The notes under the pieces are model-generated. The model was not told where the DNA came from and did no database searches. It saw nothing but the letters and a program-made list of their open reading frames with translations. A stretch of DNA of 61,742 bases from Lachnospiraceae bacterium (GTDB lineage Bacteria; Bacillota; Clostridia; Lachnospirales; Lachnospiraceae). Positions 51,993 to 61,489 of the stretch are shown one piece after another; positions within the stretch are counted from its first letter, which is position 1; each line of letters begins with the position of its first letter. The stretch is taken from positions 1 through 61,742 of the forward strand of contig JAILKT010000108.1 of assembly GCA_024693545.1 (NCBI GenBank), written 5' to 3'. Made by a program: the position numbers and the translations under genes.

Positions 51993-53339
51993 ATGAAAAA
52001 TGATTACCTCGATTACGGACGGGAAAGCAGAAGACGTTCGGCAGGAAAAAAGACGGCGATAGCCGCCGTCATCGTTTTGCTTGTTGCGGCAGCGGCGGGC
52101 TTGACCGTATTCTTCGTTTCTTCATATTATTATGAAGTTATAGAGGAACAGGACGAGAGTGCGTATGCGACACCGATTCCGATAAGCGTTGCGGAAACGA
52201 TGAAAGAAAACAGCTCACTCGAACAGACGGGAGTGTACGGACTCTGGTACAGCGAGGAGGAACCCGGAGGAGAGGACGAGACCGATTCGATATACCATCC
52301 GGAGGAACATTTGTGGATGGGTGATTTTAAGGATGAAAGAAAGAGAGTTACGGCCAAGGGTATATATATATCAGCCTCGTATATGACGGCTAAATTCGAT
52401 AAGGCCGTTGAGCTTGTCGAATCGACCGAGCTTAACACGATGGTCATAGATGTTAAGACGGAAGACGGTTACATAACGTTCAAGATGGATGGAAGCGAAA
52501 CGGCGAAAGAGATCGGTGCTCTTACGAATTCAATCCCGGATATCAGAAAAACGATCAAAAAACTGAAAGAAAAGGACATATACGTTGTGGCCCGTATTGT
52601 GTCTATGATGGATCCGAAACTTGCCAAATATCATCCCGAACTCGCCGTTACGAAAAAGGACGGGACTCTTTTTAAGGACAATGCCGGAAAAGCCTGGCTG
52701 AACCCTTTCAAAGAAGGAGTCTGGGATTATCTGATTGAAATATCTAAAGAATGCGTGAATGTCGGTTTTGATGAGATAAATTTTGACTATATCCGTTTCT
52801 CGACCGGAAAGGGAATGAACGATGTTGATTTTTCAGCCGATGCCGGGGAGAGAACAAGGATAGATGCGATAACGGACGGACTTCGAAGGATATGCGAAGT
52901 GATCAAGCCGATGGGCGCATTTGTTTCCTGTGATGTTTACGGTGCGATCGTTACGAGTACAGTCGATGCCAAGATAGTAGGGCAGAGTTTCTACAGGATG
53001 TCGCAGTATGTCGATTATATATGTCCGATGGTTTATCCGTCTCACTATGCGGACGGATACTACAACCTCGATCATCCCGACATGCATCCCTATGAACTCG
53101 TCAATCATGCACTTATGGACGCGAACAAAGTGCTCTATATGATCGATTCTGACGGCAACAAGGCGGACGTGAGGCCGTGGCTTCAGGATTTTACCGCTTC
53201 ATGGATAAGGCACCATCTCGACTACGGTGCCAAAGAGGTACGTGACCAGATCGATGCCGTCTATGACAGCGGATACAGCTCGTGGCTGCTGTGGAATGCG
53301 GGCATAGAATATACCCGTGGGGCGCTACTTGGCTCTTGA
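51993..53339 (+). CDS. Membrane-anchored DUF4015 putative glycoside hydrolase
   Basis: A 448-residue protein with a basic cytoplasmic start (RESRRRSAGKK), one transmembrane segment (about residues 22-46), an acidic spacer, and a barrel-like domain of the DUF4015 (putative GH) family: GIYISASYMT, NTMVIDVKTEDGYI, KEKDIYVVARIVSM, INFDYIRFST, ICPMVYPSHY and WLLWNAG. The active form would face outside, probably acting on wall or surface glycans; no substrate is known. The ATG has its AAGGAG 15 bases upstream, longer than usual; no better in-frame start is seen. It follows the REC-HD gene by 11 bp, so it could share that operon and be controlled with it. Confidence 0.85.
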   Translation: MKNDYLDYGRESRRRSAGKKTAIAAVIVLLVAAAAGLTVFFVSSYYYEVIEEQDESAYATPIPISVAETMKENSSLEQTGVYGLWYSEEEPGGEDETDSIYHPEEHLWMGDFKDERKRVTAKGIYISASYMTAKFDKAVELVESTELNTMVIDVKTEDGYITFKMDGSETAKEIGALTNSIPDIRKTIKKLKEKDIYVVARIVSMMDPKLAKYHPELAVTKKDGTLFKDNAGKAWLNPFKEGVWDYLIEISKECVNVGFDEINFDYIRFSTGKGMNDVDFSADAGERTRIDAITDGLRRICEVIKPMGAFVSCDVYGAIVTSTVDAKIVGQSFYRMSQYVDYICPMVYPSHYADGYYNLDHPDMHPYELVNHALMDANKVLYMIDSDGNKADVRPWLQDFTASWIRHHLDYGAKEVRDQIDAVYDSGYSSWLLWNAGIEYTRGALLGS

Positions 53340-53482
53340 ATAATAAAAATCAGTGAGTTATACTGTTGAAAGGCTTTTTTTATCAGCAGTTAAAAATATA
53401 GGCATTTTAACCCGTGCATTTATGCGGAGAGGTCGCGGTGCGCGGATGATCTGCCGAAAAAGAAACAGAGGTTACAGGAACT

Positions 53483-54037
53483 ATGGATGAAGAGATCAAA
53501 GAGATTGCACAGCGAATCAGTGGACTGAGGGATGCTTGCGGTTACACTCGTGATGAGTTTGCCGACATGCTCGGAATTGACAGGGAAGTATATGCCGAAT
53601 ACGAGATGACAGGAAAAAATATCCCCATAAGCGTTATCTATGATATTTCAAAAAAGTGCGGCGTTGATTTTGCGGAAATACTCACAGGCGAATCGGCCAA
53701 GCTTGAAAAATATCATGTTGTTCGTGCGGGCAAGGGGCAGTATATTGACAGATATCCCGGCTATATCTTTAAGGATCTTGCATTTCGTTTCCCCAAGAAG
53801 ATCATGCAGCCGCTTCTTGTAACGATCGATCCCTCGGATAAAAGGGCGGAACTTGTTTCACACAGAGGCGAGGAATTCAATTTTGTTACAGAGGGAACAA
53901 TAATCGTTACGATCGGTGACAAGGATCTTACTCTTGAGGCGGGAGACAGTGTGTATTTCGATCCGACAATTCCTCACGGACAGAGATGCGGATGCGACAA
54001 ACCTTCGACATTTCTTACGGTGATCAGCGAGGTGTGA
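53483..54037 (+). CDS. XRE-cupin transcriptional regulator
   Basis: A 184-residue regulator with an N-terminal helix-turn-helix (residues about 5-65; ISGLRDACGYTRDEFADMLGI, then YAEYEMTGKN and IPISVIYDISKKCGVDF) and a C-terminal cupin (about 100-180; HRGEEFNFVTEGTIIVTIGD, LEAGDSVYFDPTIPHG). The cupin keeps the His/Glu metal-binding pattern only in part. Such proteins often control a neighbouring metabolic gene, and it lies 123 bp before the acyl-CoA synthetase. A site is placed close to the ATG (CAGAGG then ACAGGAA). Confidence 0.9.
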   Translation: MDEEIKEIAQRISGLRDACGYTRDEFADMLGIDREVYAEYEMTGKNIPISVIYDISKKCGVDFAEILTGESAKLEKYHVVRAGKGQYIDRYPGYIFKDLAFRFPKKIMQPLLVTIDPSDKRAELVSHRGEEFNFVTEGTIIVTIGDKDLTLEAGDSVYFDPTIPHGQRCGCDKPSTFLTVISEV

Positions 54038-54160
54038 AGGCCCTGGCCAAGGGACTGTGCTTTTACTCCGGTGCAGACTTACAGGGCGTTTTAAGGAAAC
54101 ACACCCGGCAGCATGTGTTTTTGCGGCCTTTTTACCACAGGAAATCGAAAGGATAAGAAA

Positions 54161-55843
54161 ATGTTAGAGAAATTTTTACCACGTACCAAATTTGATTCAT
54201 ATGAAGACTTTAAAGCAAATTATAAAGTAAATATTCCCGAGAATTTTAATTTCGGGTTTGATATAGTTGACGGATGGGCAAAGGAGAAACCCGATAACAG
54301 AGCGCTTGTATGGTGTGACGATGAAGGTGAGGAAAGAACATTCACTTTCGAAGAAATGAGCAGACTTTCAAACAAAGCGGCAAACTATTTCAAATCGCTC
54401 GGTCTCCGCAAGGGAAGCGTTGTTATGATGATCCTGAGGAGACGCTACGAATACTGGATATGCGCAACGGCACTTATAAAGCTCGGAGTTATAATTATTC
54501 CCGGAACGCTTCAGCTTACGGAGCATGACCTCGTATACAGAGCACAGGCTGCCGATATAGAGATGTTTATCGGACTTGATGATGATTTTGTTGTTGAACA
54601 GATAGAGAAAGCGAGCGAAAAATCTCCGAGCGTAAAGCATATCATGCTTGCAAACGGGCACAGAAAAGGATGGCTCAATCTTCATGACGGCATGAGAGAT
54701 CAGAGTGAAGTGTTTGAACGTCCCACAGGAAACGAAGCAACTCACAACAATGATATAATGCAGATCTATTTTACTTCGGGTACAACAGGTATGCCCAAGA
54801 TGGTCTGCCATAATTACATACATCCGCTCGGACACATCGTTACGGCCGGATATTGGCAGTGCGTTCAGGAGAATAAGCTCCATATGAGCGTTTCGGATTC
54901 CGGATGGGCAAAGTTCGGATGGGGTAAGATCTACGGACAGTGGATCTGCGGAGCCACAGTTTTTTGTTATGATATGAAGAAGTTCGTTCCCACAAAGCTT
55001 CTTGAAAAGATTCAGAAATACAGGATCACCACATTCTGCGCGCCGCCTACCATGTACCGGTTCATGCTTCAGGAGGATGTTGCGTCATATGATCTTTCAA
55101 GTGTACAGCGCTGGTGTACGGCCGGGGAACCTCTTAATCCGGAAGTGGTAAATAAGTGGCGCGGTTTCACGGGTCATACGATCGCGGAAGGATTCGGACA
55201 GACTGAAGGTACGGTTCTTGTTGCGAACTTCCCCTGGTTTGAGCCTAAAGCAGGTTCGATGGGTAAGCCTTCTCCGATCTACGATATCAGGTTGTGGAAC
55301 AGCGAAGACCATGAAGCAGAGGACGGTCAGGAAGGTGAGATCACAGTCCGGGGTCTCGATAAGGAATATCCGGTGGGACTTTTCATCGGTTATTACAGAA
55401 GCGAAGAGCTTACAAAAGAAGCAATCGGTTCGGGAACATATAATCTTAAGGATGTTGCATGGCGAGACAGTGACGGATATTTCTGGTTTGTGGGCAGACA
55501 TGATGATGTTATCAAGTGCTCCGGTTACCGTATAGGACCTTTTGAGGTTGAGAGCGCACTTATCACTCATCCCGCAGTTGTCGAATGTGCTATAACCGCT
55601 GCACCCGACCCGATCAGAGGACAGGTGGTTAAAGCAACCGTTGTGCTTGCAAAGGGCTATGAGCCGAGTGATGAGCTTACAAAAGAGCTTCAGAACCATG
55701 TAAAGCATAATACCGCACCGTATAAATATCCGAGAATAGTTGAATACGTTAAGGAACTTCCCAAAACACTCGGGGGAAAGATAAAGCGTGCACAGATCAG
55801 ACACGAGGATGCTGAAAAAGGTGCACAGTCCGTTAATAAATGA
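54161..55843 (+). CDS. AMP-forming acyl-CoA synthetase
   Basis: A 560-residue adenylate-forming enzyme that activates a carboxylic acid to its CoA thioester with ATP. The phosphate loop is YFTSGTTGMPKM (about residues 205-217), followed by A5-like AEGFGQTEGT, the aspartate loop DVAWRDSDGYFWFVGRHDDVIKCSGYRIGP, and the C-terminal catalytic Lys in KTLGGKIKR. The order and spacing fit the medium-chain/ACSM-type or benzoate-CoA-ligase branch better than acetyl-CoA synthetase. The acid substrate cannot be read. The ATG at 54161 follows AAAGGA; the longer frame from 54113 lacks a site. The XRE-cupin gene upstream is the likely regulator. 18 bp separate it from the next lipoprotein gene. Confidence 0.93.
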   Translation: MLEKFLPRTKFDSYEDFKANYKVNIPENFNFGFDIVDGWAKEKPDNRALVWCDDEGEERTFTFEEMSRLSNKAANYFKSLGLRKGSVVMMILRRRYEYWICATALIKLGVIIIPGTLQLTEHDLVYRAQAADIEMFIGLDDDFVVEQIEKASEKSPSVKHIMLANGHRKGWLNLHDGMRDQSEVFERPTGNEATHNNDIMQIYFTSGTTGMPKMVCHNYIHPLGHIVTAGYWQCVQENKLHMSVSDSGWAKFGWGKIYGQWICGATVFCYDMKKFVPTKLLEKIQKYRITTFCAPPTMYRFMLQEDVASYDLSSVQRWCTAGEPLNPEVVNKWRGFTGHTIAEGFGQTEGTVLVANFPWFEPKAGSMGKPSPIYDIRLWNSEDHEAEDGQEGEITVRGLDKEYPVGLFIGYYRSEELTKEAIGSGTYNLKDVAWRDSDGYFWFVGRHDDVIKCSGYRIGPFEVESALITHPAVVECAITAAPDPIRGQVVKATVVLAKGYEPSDELTKELQNHVKHNTAPYKYPRIVEYVKELPKTLGGKIKRAQIRHEDAEKGAQSVNK

Positions 55844-55861
55844 TCTGAATGAGGTGAAATC

Positions 55862-56803
55862 ATGTACAAAAAGAGCAATGCAGTCAAGTTGATATCGCTG
55901 TTGCTCTTTTTTGCGCTTGTTTTGACCGGATGCAACAAAAGCAGTTTATTTGACAAGGCTGCGGCACTTTATGAAAAAGGCGAATACCTGTCGGCAGATA
56001 TTGAGTTTGAAGACGCGATCAGAGAAGACCCCGATAATGTTGACCTCAGAGTCGGATACGGTTTTAACCTTGCCATGCTTGGAAAAAAAGCAGAAGCGGC
56101 TGATGTACTGGACCCGATCTTTGAAAGTAGTATTCTGGAGGAAGGCTCCGGGGACCTTGACGTCAGATCTCTTTTTGATATCGGAGATGCTCTTGCAGAC
56201 ATTTATTTGGATATCGGAAAACCATCCGATGCGGAGAATATTTACGATCGACTTTTCTTTTTCGCTCAAAGCGCGGAAGAAAAGGATAAATATAAACTGA
56301 AAAGCGCCGAGATAAGGGCAGAACTGTATAAAGACAGTTCACAACAGGAACAGGTCTACAGAACGGCTCTTACGGAGATCATAGACCTTTCGGTTTATGC
56401 GGGTGATGAATATGTGGCGCTTGTTGACAGCTACAGGACAAGCGGTGATTACGAAGGAATGCTGGCGGCTGCGGACAATATGATCATTTACATGAGAGGC
56501 AGATCGGCTCACATAGATAATTATCCTTCTGCCATAAGCACGATACTGGACGCGGCAGAGGCTGCGGGCTTCACTGAACACGATAAAACTTCCGATGATT
56601 ATTACGATGCGGCCAAGGAATTTATCACGCGCGCAGGAGATAAAGGACTTACATATGAGCAAAAACTCAGGTACCGGATCGTTATCGCCGAGAGAATGCA
56701 CCAGACAGATGTCGCGATAAGATTACTGGGCGTTTATCTCAACCACAGACCTGACGACGTTAAGGCTGTCAAAGAGAGAGAATTTCTATTAAACAGATTT
56801 TGA
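55862..56803 (+). CDS. Lipoprotein with tetratricopeptide-like repeats
   Basis: A 313-residue lipoprotein. The signal ends in an LTGC lipobox (Cys at about residue 24). The mature part is helical, with TPR-like pairs: AAALYEKGEYLSADIEFEDAI, EDPDNVDLRVGYGFNLAMLGKKAEAADVL, then ALADIYLDIGKPSDAENIYDRL and similar helices to the C-terminus. TPR scaffolds mediate protein contacts, here on the outer face of the membrane. AGGTG precedes the ATG at 55862. It follows the synthetase gene by 18 bp. No specific function is visible. Confidence 0.85.
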   Translation: MYKKSNAVKLISLLLFFALVLTGCNKSSLFDKAAALYEKGEYLSADIEFEDAIREDPDNVDLRVGYGFNLAMLGKKAEAADVLDPIFESSILEEGSGDLDVRSLFDIGDALADIYLDIGKPSDAENIYDRLFFFAQSAEEKDKYKLKSAEIRAELYKDSSQQEQVYRTALTEIIDLSVYAGDEYVALVDSYRTSGDYEGMLAAADNMIIYMRGRSAHIDNYPSAISTILDAAEAAGFTEHDKTSDDYYDAAKEFITRAGDKGLTYEQKLRYRIVIAERMHQTDVAIRLLGVYLNHRPDDVKAVKEREFLLNRF

Positions 56804-56819
56804 TCTTTGATCCATAAGG

Positions 56820-56851
56820 CTCCAAAAGCACTCTGCAAGCCGCTTTTGGAG
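56820..56851 (+). terminator. Hairpin after the TPR lipoprotein gene
   Basis: CTCCAAAAGC (56820-56829) and GCTTTTGGAG (56842-56851) are exact complements around a 12-base loop. No T-run follows, so termination is uncertain. Confidence 0.5.
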
Positions 56852-56885
56852 AATATATATTTACATGTGTTCATTAAACAGCCGA

Positions 56886-56945
56886 CCACAATATCTTGTG
56901 TGAGAGAAAAAATATTCGCATATATTTTGTGTTTTCTTATTGACA
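56886..56945 (+). promoter_or_regulatory. Tandem NrdR boxes and promoter of nrdD
   Basis: Two boxes match the NrdR operator (ACACwATATATwGTGT): CCACAATATCTTGTGT (56886-56901, 14 of 16) and CGCATATATTTTGTGT (56917-56932, 11 of 16). Their starts are 31 bp apart, the spacing of three helix turns usual for NrdR. TTGACA (56940-56945) begins eight bases after the second box, with a weak TAAACT at 56963-56968. The boxes thus overlap the expected site for repression by NrdR in response to dATP. Confidence 0.82.
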
Positions 56946-57004
56946 TAAAATACCCTCTTTGATAAACTTTACTCATAAGCGTTTCGCGGAGAGGAGAAGT
57001 TATA

Positions 57005-59395
57005 ATGAATAGCTTTACAGTTACTAAAAGAGATGGGGAAATAGCGGAATTTAATCTCGATAAGATATCGAGCGCTATCAAAAAAGCATTTAATGCGACC
57101 GAAAAACTCTATAATGATGATATTATCAATCTTCTGTCTTTGAGGGTTACTTCCATGTTCCAGTCAAGGATCGAGAACGGAAGTGTGAGCGTTGAAGCCA
57201 TCCAGGACTGTGTTGAGGAGGTGCTTAACCAGGCCGGATATAACGAAGTGGCAAAGGCATATATTCTTTACCGTAAAAACAGAGAAAAGATCAGAAACAT
57301 GAAGTCCACCATCCTTGATTATAAGGATCTTGTTAACAGCTATGTTAAGGAAGAGGACTGGCGTGTTAAGGAAAACTCCACCGTTACTTATTCGGTAGGT
57401 GGACTTATTCTCCATAATTCGGGTTCGATCACTGCCAATTACTGGCTCTCTGAGATCTATGACGATGAGATCGCTAATGCTCATAAGAACTCTGATATTC
57501 ATATACATGATCTTTCCATGCTTACAGGCTATTGTGCAGGATGGTCGCTCAGGCAGCTCATCAAAGAAGGCCTCGGCGGAATACCCGGTAAGATCACATC
57601 CTCACCCGCAAAGCATCTTTCCACTCTTTGCAATCAGATGGTAAATTTCCTTGGTATCATGCAGAACGAGTGGGCCGGAGCTCAGGCATTTTCTTCATTT
57701 GATACTTATCTTGCTCCTTTTGTAAAAGTAGATAATTTAAGTTACCATGATGTTAAGCAGTGTATCCAGTGCTTTGTTTACGGAGTGAATACACCCAGCC
57801 GTTGGGGAACTCAGGCTCCTTTCTCAAATATCACACTTGATTGGACTGTTCCGTCCGATCTTGCGGATCAGCATTGTATCATCGGCGGTGAAGAGACTGA
57901 TTTCTGCTATAAGGATTGTAAGAAGGAGATGGACATGGTCAACAAGGCATTCCTTGAGATCATGATTGAAGGTGATGCCAACGGACGCGGATTCCAGTAT
58001 CCTATTCCCACATATTCCATTACACGTGATTTTGACTGGTCCGATACAGAGAATAACAGACTTCTCTTTGAGATGACCGCTAAATACGGAACACCTTACT
58101 TCAGTAATTACATCAACAGTGATATGGAGCCTTCCGATGTTCGTTCCATGTGCTGCCGCCTTCGTCTTGACCTTCGTGAACTTCGTAAGAAGTCCGGTGG
58201 CTTCTTCGGTTCGGGTGAGTCAACGGGATCTGTAGGTGTTGTTACGATCAACATGCCCAGAATCGCATATCTTTCGGCAAATGAGGACGAGTTTTATAAG
58301 CGTCTCGATCACATGATGGATATTGCCGCAAGGTCTCTTAAAGTTAAACGTGAGATCATTACAAAGCTTCTTGACGAGGGACTCTATCCTTATACAAAGA
58401 GATACCTCGGAACATTTAACAATCACTTCTCAACGATAGGCCTTGTCGGAATGAACGAGGTTGGTCTTAATGCCAAGTGGCTTGGTTGTGATATGACAGA
58501 CAAGAGAACTCAGGACTTTACAATTAATGTTCTCAATCATATGCGTGAGAGACTTTCCGATTACCAGGAAGAGTACGGCGATCTTTATAACCTTGAGGCT
58601 ACTCCCGCAGAGTCCACCAGTTACAGACTTGCAAAGCATGATCGTCAGCGTTGGCCCGATATCAGGACTGCAGGGGCTAAGGGAGATGCGCCTTATTATA
58701 CAAATTCGAGTCATCTTCCAGTTGATTATACAGAAGATATTTTTGCGGCACTTGATATTCAGGACAGACTTCAGACACTTTATACATCGGGAACTGTATT
58801 CCATGCATTCCTCGGTGAGAAGATGCCTACCTGGGAGTCTGCTGCAAAGCTGGTTCGCAAGATAGCTACAAATTATAAGCTTCCTTATTATACAATTTCA
58901 CCCACATATTCGATATGCGCTAAACACGGTTATCTTGACGGTGAGCAGAATGTATGTCCGATATGCGGTGGTGAGGCAGAGGTGTATTCGAGGATTACCG
59001 GATACTACAGACCGGTTAAGAACTGGAATATCGGAAAAACTCAGGAGTACAAGAACCGTACAACATATAAGCCTTTAGAGTGTGATCGTTTCAATCTTGA
59101 TACGGATATCGAAAAAAAGGAAAATAGTGTACAGGAGTCGGAAACCTGTGATGACAGTGTTTCACAACTTGTCGGGGACGGTCTTTATCTCTTTACCAAA
59201 AAGACCTGTCCGAATTGCAGTCTTGCAAAACAGTATCTTAAGGGACTTGATTACAACCTGATAGATGCGGAAGAGAATCCCGATATGGCGAGGGAATTCG
59301 GAGTTATGAGTGCGCCTACTCTGGTTGTTATGCAGAACGGCAAGAAAACAAAGTATGCAAACGCAATGAATATCAAACGCTACGTTGAAATCTGA
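57005..59395 (+). CDS. nrdD: Anaerobic ribonucleoside-triphosphate reductase with glutaredoxin-like C-terminus
   Basis: Class III, glycyl-radical enzyme that makes deoxynucleotides without oxygen. An ATP-cone (about residues 3-90; VTKRDGEIAEFNLDKISSAI) senses nucleotides. The core holds MCCRLRLD (Cys 383-384) and the glycyl radical in RITGYYRP (Gly 666). Zn cysteines are at 638, 651 and 654. Unusually, the last 75 residues form a glutaredoxin-like domain (LYLFTKKTCPNCSLAK, CPNC at residues 735-738, APTLVVMQNGK), likely a fused reductant. Transcription is probably NrdR-controlled. The radical-generating activase NrdG is not adjacent, so it must lie elsewhere. Confidence 0.96.
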   Translation: MNSFTVTKRDGEIAEFNLDKISSAIKKAFNATEKLYNDDIINLLSLRVTSMFQSRIENGSVSVEAIQDCVEEVLNQAGYNEVAKAYILYRKNREKIRNMKSTILDYKDLVNSYVKEEDWRVKENSTVTYSVGGLILHNSGSITANYWLSEIYDDEIANAHKNSDIHIHDLSMLTGYCAGWSLRQLIKEGLGGIPGKITSSPAKHLSTLCNQMVNFLGIMQNEWAGAQAFSSFDTYLAPFVKVDNLSYHDVKQCIQCFVYGVNTPSRWGTQAPFSNITLDWTVPSDLADQHCIIGGEETDFCYKDCKKEMDMVNKAFLEIMIEGDANGRGFQYPIPTYSITRDFDWSDTENNRLLFEMTAKYGTPYFSNYINSDMEPSDVRSMCCRLRLDLRELRKKSGGFFGSGESTGSVGVVTINMPRIAYLSANEDEFYKRLDHMMDIAARSLKVKREIITKLLDEGLYPYTKRYLGTFNNHFSTIGLVGMNEVGLNAKWLGCDMTDKRTQDFTINVLNHMRERLSDYQEEYGDLYNLEATPAESTSYRLAKHDRQRWPDIRTAGAKGDAPYYTNSSHLPVDYTEDIFAALDIQDRLQTLYTSGTVFHAFLGEKMPTWESAAKLVRKIATNYKLPYYTISPTYSICAKHGYLDGEQNVCPICGGEAEVYSRITGYYRPVKNWNIGKTQEYKNRTTYKPLECDRFNLDTDIEKKENSVQESETCDDSVSQLVGDGLYLFTKKTCPNCSLAKQYLKGLDYNLIDAEENPDMAREFGVMSAPTLVVMQNGKKTKYANAMNIKRYVEI

Positions 59396-59438
59396 CTATG
59401 ATCGACAGCCGAAAATAACACAATCTTTTGAATATGAA

Positions 59439-59478
59439 ACTCCTTACCGGGTAAGCAATTACCGGTAAGGAGTTTTTT
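59439..59478 (+). terminator. Terminator of nrdD
   Basis: ACTCCTTACCGG (59439-59450) and CCGGTAAGGAGT (59462-59473) are exact complements around an 11-base loop, followed by TTTTT. Confidence 0.93.
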
Positions 59479-59567
59479 GTGTGGAGGATAGATGAAATGT
59501 ACTCTCAAAGCACTTTGTCTTTAAAAAAAGAGAAATAAAAAAAAGTTTTAAAATACGAAAAAATATG

Positions 59568-59596
59568 TTGCGAAATTATGAAAATAATAATATAAT
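59568..59596 (+). promoter_or_regulatory. Promoter of the chemoreceptor gene
   Basis: TTGCGA (59568-59573) and a perfect TATAAT (59591-59596) are 17 bp apart, in an AT-rich region. The rest of the 299-bp gap between nrdD and the receptor shows only the nrdD terminator. Confidence 0.65.
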
Positions 59597-59694
59597 ATTC
59601 GAAAACATAGACAGCGACAAAGCATATACTGAAATTGAATATGTAAAAGCTGGAAATTGTGAATATAAAAATAATACATTTGAGGGGGTTTTAT

Positions 59695-61401
59695 ATGAAA
59701 ACAAGAAGATTAAGTCTCAGAACAAAAATAACCCTGATCATTGCAATATCGAGCGTACTTTGTCTCGGCATATTCGGATTTGTCTGTTATCAGAGAGTGA
59801 GTAAGGAACTTATAGAACAGATCAGAGCAGAGGCGTTACATATTGCGGAGATAGCTGCTTCGGAGATTGACGGTGACAGTTATGCAACTATTTCCGATTA
59901 TGATGATGATGCATTTGTTGAAGTGTATGATGGCCTTATTAAATACAGAGAGAGTTCTGTTGTCGAGTATATTTATACGATGAGGCAGACGGGCCCTCAA
60001 AAATCGGTATTTGTGGTAGATACCGATCCGGACGAACCCGGCGAGATCGATGAAGAGTATGACTGGCTGGAGGTGTTTGACACTGTATATGGCGGAACGC
60101 CGGCATGGGATGAAGATTTGACCGTTGACGAGTGGGGTGTCTTCATTTCCGGATATGCGCCCATATTTGACAGTAACAATAAGGTAGTGGGACTTGTAGG
60201 CTGTGACGTTTCTCTTAATGAGATGAACAGAGATGTTGCTGTTGTCGGAGGCCTTGTTATAACACTTGTTGCTATATTCAGTATCGTTTTGATACTTTTG
60301 GCAGGAATTATCGGATTTAAACTCGGAAGGAACCTTAAGGCACTTTATCTTAAGGTACATGAAATTAACAGCGGAGATGCCGACCTCACAAAGCAAGTAA
60401 CCATAAACAGCGGAGACGAGCTTGAAACAATTGCAGGAGAGGTCAATACATTTATAAGTCACATCAGAGAACAGATGGTTGGCGCAGCCGGTACATCCGA
60501 AATTGTGGCAGAAAACAGTGAGGCGATGGAAAGTCTTGTTGAGGAGTGCAGAGGCAGTTTGAGCGGTATAGCTTCCGATCTTCTCAGATTGAGCGAAAGC
60601 ATGAAAGATACCTCAAGCGATACCTCGGCTATCCTTGACGGGATTAATAAATCGAGTGATATAGTTGAGCGTGCATATGAAAATTCTAATAGGAAGGCCG
60701 ATGATGCGAACAGGATAAGCAGTGAAGCCGGAGAAATGGAGCGTAAGATAGCTCAGAAATCACAGAATACTACGGCAATGGTTGACAGCCTTAAGGAAAG
60801 ACTTGAAGAAGCAGCACTTAAGTGCCAGGCTGTTCATGAGATAGAAGAACTTGCGGATAAGATATTGAAAGTTTCAAGTACAACAAAAATGCTTTCACTT
60901 AATGCGAGTATAGAAGCCGCCAGAGCGGGCGAGGCAGGAAGAGGCTTCTCTATCATAGCGGGTGATGTTCAGGATCTGAGCAGTCAGATTACAGAGCTTG
61001 TAGAAAATATTCGAGAAACAAATGAACAGGTCATTGTATCGGTAGAAGGACTCATAGATAATGTAAAAGAAACAACCGGATTCCTTAATGACGAAGTATT
61101 GCCCGACTACAGAGAGTTTAGCAAAATGGGTGCCGATTACAGTACAAATATGTCTGATATGTCGAATGCACTTAAAGAGATAAACGAAAATCTGGCAAAG
61201 GTAGATGGAAGCATGAATATGATCCGTGAAAGGGCTGATTCGATTAATTCGGTTATAACGGAGAGTTCGGAGAAGATTGAATCGGTTGCAAAGGGAAGTG
61301 CGGTACTCGAAGGAAATATGAATGATCTGACCGAAAAAGCAGTCAAAAATAATGATGAAGCTAAGAACTTAAATGATAATATTTCTGAATACAAATTATA
61401 A
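59695..61401 (+). CDS. Methyl-accepting chemotaxis protein
   Basis: A 568-residue transmembrane chemoreceptor. The first transmembrane helix (about residues 13-33) is followed by an extracellular Cache-like sensor (about 35-180; VEYIYTMRQTGPQKSVFVVDTDPDEPGE, FISGYAPIFDSNNKVVGLVGCDVS), a second helix (about 183-210), a HAMP region, and a long helical signalling domain. The hairpin tip with LNASIEAARAGEAGRGFSIIAGDVQDLS is canonical in the first half and diverges in the second (canonical VAxEVRxLA). It should control a CheA kinase array elsewhere. The ATG at 59695 has GAGGGGG six bases upstream; the in-frame ATG at 59659 is not supported. AT-rich codon use here differs from neighbours. Confidence 0.93.
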   Translation: MKTRRLSLRTKITLIIAISSVLCLGIFGFVCYQRVSKELIEQIRAEALHIAEIAASEIDGDSYATISDYDDDAFVEVYDGLIKYRESSVVEYIYTMRQTGPQKSVFVVDTDPDEPGEIDEEYDWLEVFDTVYGGTPAWDEDLTVDEWGVFISGYAPIFDSNNKVVGLVGCDVSLNEMNRDVAVVGGLVITLVAIFSIVLILLAGIIGFKLGRNLKALYLKVHEINSGDADLTKQVTINSGDELETIAGEVNTFISHIREQMVGAAGTSEIVAENSEAMESLVEECRGSLSGIASDLLRLSESMKDTSSDTSAILDGINKSSDIVERAYENSNRKADDANRISSEAGEMERKIAQKSQNTTAMVDSLKERLEEAALKCQAVHEIEELADKILKVSSTTKMLSLNASIEAARAGEAGRGFSIIAGDVQDLSSQITELVENIRETNEQVIVSVEGLIDNVKETTGFLNDEVLPDYREFSKMGADYSTNMSDMSNALKEINENLAKVDGSMNMIRERADSINSVITESSEKIESVAKGSAVLEGNMNDLTEKAVKNNDEAKNLNDNISEYKL

Positions 61402-61422
61402 AATTTAGTATGCTTATTACAG

Positions 61423-61452
61423 GAAAAGCCGCTTTTTAAGCGGCTTTTCTTT
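61423..61452 (+). terminator. Terminator of the chemoreceptor gene
   Basis: AAAAGCCGCTT and AAGCGGCTTTT form an exact stem around TTT, followed by CTTTACTTT. Confidence 0.88.
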
Positions 61453-61489
61453 ACTTTAAAAATTTATACAAAAAAAAGACAATTTGTTG

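Noticed and set aside
54368-54883. Minus-strand 171-codon frame inside the acyl-CoA synthetase
   Set aside because: It is antisense to the catalytic core with all adenylate-forming motifs intact; it has no promoter or ribosome site.
59565-59804. 79-codon frame before the chemoreceptor
   Set aside because: It overlaps the receptor start in another frame, lacks a ribosome site and has the composition of AT-rich noncoding DNA.
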